Shown here piece after piece: positions 1 to 8,208 of a stretch of DNA of 32,646 bases. The notes beneath the pieces were generated by a model. That model had not been told where the DNA came from, searched no databases, and was given only the letters and a program-made list of their open reading frames with translations. Source of the DNA: Chloroflexota bacterium. GTDB lineage: Bacteria > Chloroflexota > Anaerolineae > Anaerolineales > UBA11858. The position numbers and the translations under genes are program-made. The stretch's first letter is position 1. Each line of letters starts with the position of its first letter. Location: positions 1 to 32,646 of the forward strand of contig JAUWEC010000008.1 in assembly GCA_030608465.1 (NCBI GenBank). The letters are read 5' to 3'.

Positions 1-178
1 TAATGAAGATAAATATACTCCGCCAGATCATTAATTGATCTGGCCGCTCAGAGGATCTTCAGTAAAGGGGGAGATCCATGGAATGGTCGAGAATCAGTCC
101 CGATTCTATCCATTAATAATAACGGCACACCCTCAGGAAAGCTTGTTGTCCTTATTCCAATTGGTTCAGGATGAAATT

Positions 179-1591
179 ATGAACGAGAGTGCTAAATTTC
201 CGCCGCTGTATCATCAAATTGTGGAGGTACTTAAACCTTCCGCGGCTTTTTTGGTTGGAGGAGCGGTGAGGGATTTATTATTGGGAAAGCCCATTCATGA
301 CCTGGATTTTGCCCTGCCGAAAGACACGATCCTTTTTGCGAAAAAGGTCGCTGACCAGTTAAATGGCGATTATTATCTGCTTGATAAAGAGCGCCAGGCT
401 GCCAGGGTAATATTAAAAGATGAACAGAAAGTCCGCCTTGTGGTTGATTTTACGACCTTTCAAGGAAAGTCTATTGAGGAAGATTTATTAACCCGAGACT
501 TTACTATTACCTCGATGGCGATGGATATCAATCAAGATCATCATCTTATTGACCCCTGCCAGGGAGCAAGGGACCTTAAAGATGGTCTTATCCGCAGCAC
601 ATCTGATCATGCGCTGAGAGAGGATCCGCTTCGGGGTCTGCGGGCAGTCCGCATGGCTGCCCAACTGGGATTTTTAATTCTTCCTGATACCAAGGATCAA
701 ATCCGGAAATCCGGGATTGATCTATCGGAGGTATCACCGGAAAGAATCCGGGATGAGCTATTCAGAACTTTGGAAGGACCAAATCAAACAGCTGCGCTGA
801 TGGCCCTGCAGGTTCTGGGGATCTATCCAGCGGTATTTTCGAGAGAGTTAACTCATCATCAGCAGGTTGTAATCCGCAAGCTCGAAGCCTTCTGGTTGTT
901 ATTAATGGAAGAGCACAAGCCCGATACCGCTTCAAATTGGGCGTTTGGTCTTTTTGTTCACCGCTTGGGAAGGTATCGAGAAGAAACCCAAATTTACCTG
1001 AAGCAGGAAGCTGTCCAGGGGAGATCAGTTTACCAGCTGTCCTTCCTGAACCTGCTGCTTCAGCCGCTCGGGAAAAGTGATCAAGAACCTGATCTTTCCT
1101 TGCTGCACTCTTCCTCAACATTGGAGTTTCTTCATCTCAGCAAGCAGGAGACAGACCGGTTGGAGAAGGGAATGCGAGCTGTCCAGACGTATCGAAACCT
1201 GGCAGATACTCGATTATCACTTCATCCAATTGAGGTGTACCGGTATTTTAGAGAGTTTGGAGAAGCTGGTGTGGATGGCGTCTTTTTGGCATTGGCCCAT
1301 TTCCTGGCTGAAGAAGAGAAATCTTCCCTGCAGGACAGCTGGCCGGACCAACTTGATACTGCCAGGCACCTGCTGGAAGGTTGGTGGGAAAAGAAGAAAC
1401 TGTGGGTTGATCCTCCCGGTCTGTTAAACGGAAATGATCTGCAGGAGAACCTGGGTATTGAACCTGGCCCTGAGATTGGATTCCTCCTGGAGCAGCTCCG
1501 GGAGGCGCAAGTGAGGGATGGGATCAAGGCCCAGGATGAAGCGCTTGATTATCTTAAGAAAATCATCCAGGCCAAAGATTTATCAAGATAA
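179..1591 (+). CDS. CCA tRNA nucleotidyltransferase / poly(A) polymerase family protein
   Basis: ORF 35..1591. Class II nucleotidyltransferase head FLVGGAVRDLLLGKPIHDLDFALP, then EEDLLTRDFTITSMAMD and REDPLRGLRAVRMAAQLGF. The start is ambiguous; in-frame ATGs at 83 and 179, with 179 placed just before the conserved head domain. Confidence 0.9.
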   Translation: MNESAKFPPLYHQIVEVLKPSAAFLVGGAVRDLLLGKPIHDLDFALPKDTILFAKKVADQLNGDYYLLDKERQAARVILKDEQKVRLVVDFTTFQGKSIEEDLLTRDFTITSMAMDINQDHHLIDPCQGARDLKDGLIRSTSDHALREDPLRGLRAVRMAAQLGFLILPDTKDQIRKSGIDLSEVSPERIRDELFRTLEGPNQTAALMALQVLGIYPAVFSRELTHHQQVVIRKLEAFWLLLMEEHKPDTASNWAFGLFVHRLGRYREETQIYLKQEAVQGRSVYQLSFLNLLLQPLGKSDQEPDLSLLHSSSTLEFLHLSKQETDRLEKGMRAVQTYRNLADTRLSLHPIEVYRYFREFGEAGVDGVFLALAHFLAEEEKSSLQDSWPDQLDTARHLLEGWWEKKKLWVDPPGLLNGNDLQENLGIEPGPEIGFLLEQLREAQVRDGIKAQDEALDYLKKIIQAKDLSR

Positions 1592-2322
1592 TGACAGATT
1601 TTAACTCTGATTTCACTTTCAAAGAACTGTATCAGGAATTTTCACTGCCGCTGTCGGAAATTGACTGCGGTGAGAAATGTGGTCCTTATAATGATCACGG
1701 TGTACCGGTTTGCTGCGATATCGAGCTCGTAGTTCCGTCGGCGTATGATCTGGAATGGGAGTATCTGCAGTCTGAGACAGAGTTATGGCGCCTCTGGCAG
1801 GGATCAGGGTCAGTTGAGCAAGAGGAATTAACCCGGAAAGTTCAACCCGGTCAGCAATTACTTCAGTGCCTGGGGCATCAGTATTGCCAGCGCTCTTACC
1901 GGTCTATCACCTGTCGAGCTTTCCCGTTTTATCCTTACCAGGACAGCAGTGGAAATTTATTAGGTCTGGCATATTACCGGGAATACAGGAATCAATGCTG
2001 GATCATCAGTAACCTTTCGGCAGTCAAGGATGAATACAAGAAGCAGTTTCAACGGGCATTTGGAAAAATATTTCAACGTTATCCGGAAATAAAAGAAAAT
2101 TTCCTCCATTTTTCCGGTTATATGAGAAGACAGGTTGCAGATGCAGACGAGGGTCTGACATTACTGGATTTTGCCGGCCGCGCCTTTATGGTAAACCCAA
2201 TTACTGAGCAGGTTCAGGAAATCTCTTATTGCGATTTGGAAAGTTATGGTCCGTTTGGAATCATGAAGGATCTGGTGTTTCCGGATGAAGTTCAGGATCA
2301 GGTACAAACAAAGAAGAATTAA
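1591..2322 (+). CDS. Cys-rich YkgJ-like (CxxxC cluster) protein
   Basis: Cysteine pattern CGEKCGPYNDHGVPVCC...QCLGHQYC...ITCRAFPFYP resembles Fe-S/zinc YkgJ-type proteins. Start overlaps the upstream stop (TAATG). Confidence 0.6.
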   Translation: MTDFNSDFTFKELYQEFSLPLSEIDCGEKCGPYNDHGVPVCCDIELVVPSAYDLEWEYLQSETELWRLWQGSGSVEQEELTRKVQPGQQLLQCLGHQYCQRSYRSITCRAFPFYPYQDSSGNLLGLAYYREYRNQCWIISNLSAVKDEYKKQFQRAFGKIFQRYPEIKENFLHFSGYMRRQVADADEGLTLLDFAGRAFMVNPITEQVQEISYCDLESYGPFGIMKDLVFPDEVQDQVQTKKN

Positions 2323-4106
2323 TGGACGACAGTACATTTCTGACCACAGAATATACCTTGCCTGAGGAATACCAGGTCCCTGCCAGCGTCCGGGCCAACC
2401 GACACAGCCCGATCCGGTGGATTACGGCTCATTTTTTACGGTATTGGTACCTGGGTTTAATTTTGCTGGTTGGCGCAATTGGCAATGCGGCTTTAGCATC
2501 AGTTGTACCGTTGATTATCGGATTGGCATTAAACGCCATGCTGGAAGATCCTCCCCGAGTTGAATCATTGTTGAGATTTGCCTTGTTAATAGCTGGAACC
2601 CAATTTGTGCGAGGAATCCTGCAGTTGGGTAGAAACTTCAGCGCTGAGCTGATCGGCCAGCGGATGGAGCGGGATATCCGGCATGAATTCTATACCAGTT
2701 TGCTGGGTAAAAGTATGACCTATCACAGCCTGCTGCCAGTAGGTGACGTGATGGCCAGGGCAACCAACGATGTTAGAGAAATTAATTTTATGTTCAGCCC
2801 GGGTATTAACCTGGTAGTCGGATCAGCGAATTTTATCTTTATGCCAATTATTTTTGCTGGACGGTATCATCCTGCGCTGGTAGCAGCCCCGTTGATATTT
2901 TTAATTTTATATATCCTGGCACTCTGGCAGTATTTATTTGAACTTCAGCCAATCACCAATGCTGTCAGAAAAGCTTTTGGCACATTAAATTCCCGGCTGG
3001 CAGAGGCAATTGATGGGATTGAAACCGTTAAAGGTATGGCTGAAGAAAAAAGTGAAGTGAAGTTGTTTGAGAAGAATGCCCGCAGCTTCAGGGATAAAGA
3101 GATCCACCAGGGAGATGTGGAAGCCCGTTTTCTTCCTCTGCTGTTGATGGGGCTTGCCCAGGCTGGCGGGTTATTTCATGCGATCGTTCTCTACCAGAAG
3201 GGACTGCTCGATGTGGGAGACATCGCCGGTTATTTTGGGCTGCTGCTCTTGCTGGGTTTTCCTACTTTTGTGTCCTTGTTTGCTTATTCCCAGGTTTCTT
3301 TAGGAATCGCTGGCTCCCGCCGCATCCTGGAATTAATCAACCGGGAGACTGAACTGGATCAAAACCAATCCGGATACACAGCGGATATGAAAGGCAGAAT
3401 CCGTTTTGAAAATGTTTCCTATGCTTATCAGGAAAACGATTTGTCTATTTCCGGGATCGATTTTTATTTGAATCCGGGACAAACTGTAGCAATCGTAGGT
3501 CAAACTGGATCTGGAAAAACAACTCTCGCCAAATTAGTCAACCGTATCTACGATGTCACATCAGGTTCGATCCTGATTGATGATGTGGACGTCCGGGATT
3601 GGAATCTATCCGTTCTCAGAAAACAAATATCGATTATTGAACAGGATATTTTCCTATTTTCCAACAGCATCGCTGACAATATTGCCTTTGGGAAACCGGA
3701 TGCGACTTTGGAAGAGATTAAAAGAGCGGCCAAATCCGCCCAGGCGCATGATTTTATCCTTTCCTTCAAAGATGGATATCAAACTTTGTTGGGAGAGCGG
3801 GGAGTGACCCTCTCGGGAGGACAGCGCCAGAGGCTGGCTCTGGCAAGAGCTTTTCTGACAGATCCCCGCATATTAATCCTGGATGATTCAACCAGTTCGA
3901 TAGACAGCGCTACTGAGGATGAGATTCAGAAGGCGATTTTTGCGGCGGCAAAAGGACGGACAACTTTAATCATTACCCACCGGCTTTCCCAAATTCGCTG
4001 GGCAGACCATATCCTTGTGATGCGAAAAGGAGAAATCATTGCCAGCGGAACCCATGAGGAATTAATTAATAGCTCAGAGATATATAGCCAGTTATTCAGG
4101 GAATGA
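2322..4106 (+). CDS. ABC transporter ATP-binding/permease (exporter half 1)
   Basis: N-terminal TM domain; Walker A GQTGSGKTT, signature LSGGQRQ, Walker B ILILDDSTSSID, H-loop THRLS. Confidence 0.95.
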   Translation: MDDSTFLTTEYTLPEEYQVPASVRANRHSPIRWITAHFLRYWYLGLILLVGAIGNAALASVVPLIIGLALNAMLEDPPRVESLLRFALLIAGTQFVRGILQLGRNFSAELIGQRMERDIRHEFYTSLLGKSMTYHSLLPVGDVMARATNDVREINFMFSPGINLVVGSANFIFMPIIFAGRYHPALVAAPLIFLILYILALWQYLFELQPITNAVRKAFGTLNSRLAEAIDGIETVKGMAEEKSEVKLFEKNARSFRDKEIHQGDVEARFLPLLLMGLAQAGGLFHAIVLYQKGLLDVGDIAGYFGLLLLLGFPTFVSLFAYSQVSLGIAGSRRILELINRETELDQNQSGYTADMKGRIRFENVSYAYQENDLSISGIDFYLNPGQTVAIVGQTGSGKTTLAKLVNRIYDVTSGSILIDDVDVRDWNLSVLRKQISIIEQDIFLFSNSIADNIAFGKPDATLEEIKRAAKSAQAHDFILSFKDGYQTLLGERGVTLSGGQRQRLALARAFLTDPRILILDDSTSSIDSATEDEIQKAIFAAAKGRTTLIITHRLSQIRWADHILVMRKGEIIASGTHEELINSSEIYSQLFRE

Positions 4107-4153
4107 CGTTAACAGCTGGCGGCAGATAGGATTGCCGATAAAGGATTATTTGA

Positions 4154-5965
4154 ATGGATTTTTTTTCCGGACTAGATACTGAAGCATATGATCGTGAATA
4201 TAGCGACCGTGTTTTACTGAGGCGTATTTATCAATATTTATCTCCTCACAAGACCCGTTTGGTATGGATCTCAACCCTTTTGATCCTGGTGGCTATTTCC
4301 GGTGCATCCCTTCCGCTAATTGTATCAAACAGTCTTGACCGTTTATCTATAGATCGTGGTGATACGGTCATCAATCTTCTGCTCGGCCTGGTTTTGCTGG
4401 GCGCACTCATCAATTGGGGGGGAAATTGGATTCGGCGGCGGATGACAGTCAGGATGGTTTCAGATATTGTGATGACCCTCCGGACAAATGCTTTCGCATC
4501 CGCTGCATCTCATGACCTCTCTTTCTATGACAAGTTTTCCTCCGGAAGAGTGGTTTCCCGGATAACTTCAGATACACGCGAGTTCGGAAAACTAATTATC
4601 TTGTTGACCGATTTAATAGCCCAAATGATTCAGGCTGTTATCCTGGGTGTTGTATTGGCCCTCCTTGAACTCCGCTTGTTTCTATATATACTCGGGTTTT
4701 TACCGTTTCTATTTTTCCTGACGATTGGTTTTAGAAGAATTGCCCGCCGGGTAACCCGGGAAGGAATGCGGGCAATGGCAAAAGTTAACGCAACGATTAA
4801 GGAAACAGTCAGCGGCATCGCGGTTGCCAAAAACTTCCGGCAGGAATCCGAAATCTTCGATGATTTTAATCAGGCGAATACGGGCTCGTACCGGATCAAT
4901 GTCCGGAGAGGATTTGTGCTCTCGCTTGTGTTTCCTGTTTTGAACGTGATCGGAGGCGTAGGCTCGGCGATGCTGGTTTATGTCGGAGGAATGAATGTTG
5001 CTCAGGGAGTTGTCACCATCGGCTCCTGGTATCTATTTCTCTTAAGCCTGGATCGGTTCTTTTTTCCGGTTCTGAATTTGGCTTCTTTTTGGGCACAGGT
5101 CCAGGCTGGATTATCATCTGCAGAGAGGGTTTTTGCATTAATTGATGCCGAACCGGCAGTTATACAGAGGATTAACCTTAAACCCGACCGGTTATCTGGT
5201 CATATTCGGATCGAGGGGTTAAATTTCAAGTATGTGGATGAGGAATGGGTCTTCCGGGACTTTGACCTCAACATTGAGCCTGGTGAAAGTGTCGCCCTGG
5301 TAGGACACACCGGAGCAGGTAAATCTTCCATAGCAAAGTTAATTGCCCGTTTTTATGAGTTCCAGTCCGGCAGAATATTAATCGATGACTATGATATCCG
5401 AGATTTAAACCTGACCAGCTTCCGCAAGCAGCTGGGCATGATTTCCCAGACACCATTTTTGTTCTCTGGCACAGTTGCTGAAAATATCCAATATGCCTGT
5501 AGCGGGACAACCCTGCAGGAAATGACAGATCTGGCGAAACAGATTGGTGACGGTGAGTGGTTGGAAAACCTGCCGGAAGGTCTTCAAACAGAAGTGGGCG
5601 AAAGGGGAGGGCAATTGTCGATGGGACAGCGCCAGCTGGTTGCCCTGCTCCGGGTGCTGATTCAGAACCCGGCTGTATTTATCCTGGATGAAGCAACTGC
5701 CAGCATTGATCCGTTCACCGAACATCAAATTCAGCAGGCTTTGGACCTCATTTTGCAGGACAGCACGAGCATCCTGATAGCTCACAGGCTTTCGACTGTC
5801 AAGTCAGCTGATAGAATTGTGGTGCTCCAGGAGGGCAGGATCATTGAGGAGGGAACCCATCAGAAGCTGTTGGATAATGATGGATATTATTCGATCCTGT
5901 ATAATACATATTTCAGGCATCAGAGTCTGGAGTACATAGAGGATAGCGGAAAGTTGGTTGAGTGA
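4154..5965 (+). CDS. ABC transporter ATP-binding/permease (exporter half 2)
   Basis: TM domain; Walker A GHTGAGKSS, signature LSMGQRQ, Walker B VFILDEATASID, H-loop AHRLS. Confidence 0.95.
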   Translation: MDFFSGLDTEAYDREYSDRVLLRRIYQYLSPHKTRLVWISTLLILVAISGASLPLIVSNSLDRLSIDRGDTVINLLLGLVLLGALINWGGNWIRRRMTVRMVSDIVMTLRTNAFASAASHDLSFYDKFSSGRVVSRITSDTREFGKLIILLTDLIAQMIQAVILGVVLALLELRLFLYILGFLPFLFFLTIGFRRIARRVTREGMRAMAKVNATIKETVSGIAVAKNFRQESEIFDDFNQANTGSYRINVRRGFVLSLVFPVLNVIGGVGSAMLVYVGGMNVAQGVVTIGSWYLFLLSLDRFFFPVLNLASFWAQVQAGLSSAERVFALIDAEPAVIQRINLKPDRLSGHIRIEGLNFKYVDEEWVFRDFDLNIEPGESVALVGHTGAGKSSIAKLIARFYEFQSGRILIDDYDIRDLNLTSFRKQLGMISQTPFLFSGTVAENIQYACSGTTLQEMTDLAKQIGDGEWLENLPEGLQTEVGERGGQLSMGQRQLVALLRVLIQNPAVFILDEATASIDPFTEHQIQQALDLILQDSTSILIAHRLSTVKSADRIVVLQEGRIIEEGTHQKLLDNDGYYSILYNTYFRHQSLEYIEDSGKLVE

Positions 5966-5982
5966 GCTGGTTTTAAAAAGAA

Positions 5983-6017
5983 AAAGCTCCCGGAGTTTTC
6001 AAAACTCCGGGAGCTTT
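5983..6017. terminator. Bidirectional intrinsic terminator
   Basis: Perfect 17-bp inverted repeat AAAGCTCCCGGAGTTTT-C-AAAACTCCGGGAGCTTT between convergent genes; A-rich on one side and T-rich (gttttgtctt) on the other. Confidence 0.9.
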
Positions 6018-6025
6018 GTTTTGTC

Positions 6026-7129
6026 TTAAATCTGAAACTTCCCATCCTTATAAAACAGCTCTCCATCAACGTGAATTTCGCTGTCCTCCCGGACATCACA
6101 AATCATATCCCAGTGAATGCTGGATACGTTCTTGCTGCCGGTTTCCGGGATCCCGAAACCGACCGCCATATGGAATGAGCCCCCAATTTTCTCATCATAG
6201 AGGATGCTTTTGGTAAATTTCTGGATCCCGTAATTTGTTCCGATAGCAAATTCACCCAGGTAGCGGGCGCCGTCATCGCTGTCCAGCATGGCAAGCAAGA
6301 AATCCTCATTTTTCTCCGCACTGGCCTTGACCACTTTCCCATCCTTAAACTCTAATCGGATGCCTGAAACTTCCTTGCCTTTTTCAATCGCCGGGTAGGT
6401 GTATTCCACCCATCCATTAGCGGAATCTTCCACCGGTCCGGTGAACACCTCTCCACTGGGCATATTGCGTGTCCCATCGGAGTTTATGAAAGTCCGTCCT
6501 TCAATTGATAACGATAGGTCAACATTTGGGCTTTTAACAGTGACTTCTTTTTTACCGTTCAGCCAATCGACAACTTTCTGCTGCTCATTGTGGATTCTTT
6601 CCCATTCTGAAACAGGATCATCCTGATCGGTATAGGTAGCGGAGTGCACAAAGTCCTGATATTCACTTAAACTCATATCCGCATCCTGGGCGTAAGCCGG
6701 ACAAGGGTACTGGGTCAGGGTCCATTTTAAATCACCTTCAGCAGAACGTTTCATATAAGTTGCCATCAGTTCCTGGCGGGCTTGGGCCTGGATTTGCTGC
6801 TTTTTGGGGTCAATATTGGTTAAAGACCTAGTATTTTCAGCTCCACGCAGGGCAATCATAACGTCCACCTCTTCATAGATGGTTTTCACAACGGGAGAAA
6901 TCCAGGTGAGCTGCTCATCGCTGGAATATCGCAAATCTGTTTCGACCAGATCATCTGAAGACATGAGTATTTGGGGAAGTCCCCCAGCTTCCAGAACTGC
7001 GCGTAAAACCTCATTGGCTAAAGGTTCTGCAATGATATGGCTGGTAATTAGAACCCATTGTCCCGGTTGGACTTTTACTGAATAATTGACGAGCAAATCG
7101 GCTAGTTTCTTAATACGGGGATCAGACAT
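6026..7129 (-). CDS. Aminopeptidase, M29 (AmpS/thermophilic) family
   Basis: MSDPRIKKLADLLVNYSVKVQPGQWVLI..., EGRTFINSDGTRNMPSGEVFTGPVEDSANG, GARYLGEFAIGTNYGI, GSFHMAVGFGIPETG. Confidence 0.93.
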   Translation of the reverse strand: MSDPRIKKLADLLVNYSVKVQPGQWVLITSHIIAEPLANEVLRAVLEAGGLPQILMSSDDLVETDLRYSSDEQLTWISPVVKTIYEEVDVMIALRGAENTRSLTNIDPKKQQIQAQARQELMATYMKRSAEGDLKWTLTQYPCPAYAQDADMSLSEYQDFVHSATYTDQDDPVSEWERIHNEQQKVVDWLNGKKEVTVKSPNVDLSLSIEGRTFINSDGTRNMPSGEVFTGPVEDSANGWVEYTYPAIEKGKEVSGIRLEFKDGKVVKASAEKNEDFLLAMLDSDDGARYLGEFAIGTNYGIQKFTKSILYDEKIGGSFHMAVGFGIPETGSKNVSSIHWDMICDVREDSEIHVDGELFYKDGKFQI

Positions 7130-7165
7130 CTTGGTTTCCTTTTCTAGAGATTATTTTCATACAAT

Positions 7166-8011
7166 TTAAGACCATTTAATCTTATCATACTGGCTGGTAA
7201 CCTCAACCCATTCTTGAAGGCTCAGTGTTTCAGCCCGTCTTTTGGGGTCAATCTTTGCAGCGGATAATAAAGCTTCTGTTTTATTGGGAGTCCATTTTAA
7301 CCCAGTAGAAAGTGAATTTCGGAGGGTTTTCCTTTTATGAAGGAACCCTGCCTTCACCAATTTGAAAAAGAGTTCCCTTTTTTCTTCTGGAAGGATGGGT
7401 TCAGGGTAGAGGTCAATCCGGAGCACAGCGGAGTCCACTTTCGGGGGTGGATAGAATGCTTCTGCCGGTATCCGTTTCACAAGAATTGGTTCCCCATACA
7501 TCAAAACACTTAAGGCGAGCACACTCATCTGGCCGGTCACCGCACATACCCGTTGAGCAACTTCGTGTTGAATAGTAAGAATAATTCGTTTTGGTTTTAC
7601 TCCGGATTCCAGTAAAATCCGGATGATTGAAGATGTGATATAGTAGGGAATGTTGGCTACGACAAGATAATTATCCTCAAGCATCAGATCCTGTGGATTG
7701 AGCTGGAGGATATCCCCCTGAACGATCCTGATATTGCTAAAAGATTGAAGATTCTGTTCCAGAACTGGGATCAAACGTTTATCCAGCTCAACGGCGATAA
7801 CCTGTTTGGCAGTACCTGCCAAATGTTTCGTGAGATGTCCAAAACCGGCGCCGATCTCAAGAACAGTATCCTGGCTTTTTACATCAGCAGCAGATACAAT
7901 TTGGTCCAGGATACTGGGATCTGTCAAGAAATTTTGACCGAGATTTTTATCAGGACGAAGATTATGTTTTTTCAGCAAGGCTGAAAGAGATTGGTTTTCA
8001 AGTGAAGTCAT
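7166..8011 (-). CDS. ksgA: 16S rRNA (adenine1518/1519-N6)-dimethyltransferase
   Basis: NLRPDKNLGQNFLTDPSILDQIV, VLEIGAGFGHLTKHLA, VVANIPYYITSSII; KsgA/RsmA family. Confidence 0.97.
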   Translation of the reverse strand: MTSLENQSLSALLKKHNLRPDKNLGQNFLTDPSILDQIVSAADVKSQDTVLEIGAGFGHLTKHLAGTAKQVIAVELDKRLIPVLEQNLQSFSNIRIVQGDILQLNPQDLMLEDNYLVVANIPYYITSSIIRILLESGVKPKRIILTIQHEVAQRVCAVTGQMSVLALSVLMYGEPILVKRIPAEAFYPPPKVDSAVLRIDLYPEPILPEEKRELFFKLVKAGFLHKRKTLRNSLSTGLKWTPNKTEALLSAAKIDPKRRAETLSLQEWVEVTSQYDKIKWS

Positions 8012-8023
8012 GATCTAGAGGGC

Positions 8024-8032
8024 ATTATAACA
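8024..8032 (-). promoter_or_regulatory. Extended -10 promoter element upstream of ksgA
   Basis: Minus strand TGTTATAAT lies 12 nt before the annotated ATG (8011). Confidence 0.45.
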
Positions 8033-8050
8033 TTGGGTTAGATGAGGAAA

Positions 8051-8158
8051 GGGGCTGTCAATAAAGTCCTAATTTCTCAATAGATCACCTGTTCTGAGCT
8101 GAATTTTTGGTCAAATATGAGGGGGTTCCCCCCCTCACCTTGCTTTTAGGACGGCCCC
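8051..8158. mobile_element. MITE-like / IS-end remnant, ~108 bp
   Basis: Terminal inverted repeats GGGGCTGTC...CTAA / TTAG-GACGGCCCC flank non-coding sequence with an internal hairpin TGAGGGGG-TTCC-CCCCCTCA. Confidence 0.45.
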
Positions 8159-8208
8159 ATTTCTTTTAAAATGCATGGGTTGAAAACAACATGGTTTAGT
8201 TCCTCTTT

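Noticed and set aside
762-1527. ORFs 762..1121 (-), 1077..1427 (+) and 1222..1527 (-)
   Set aside because: They lie inside the well-supported nucleotidyltransferase gene and show no recognisable domain; shadow ORFs.
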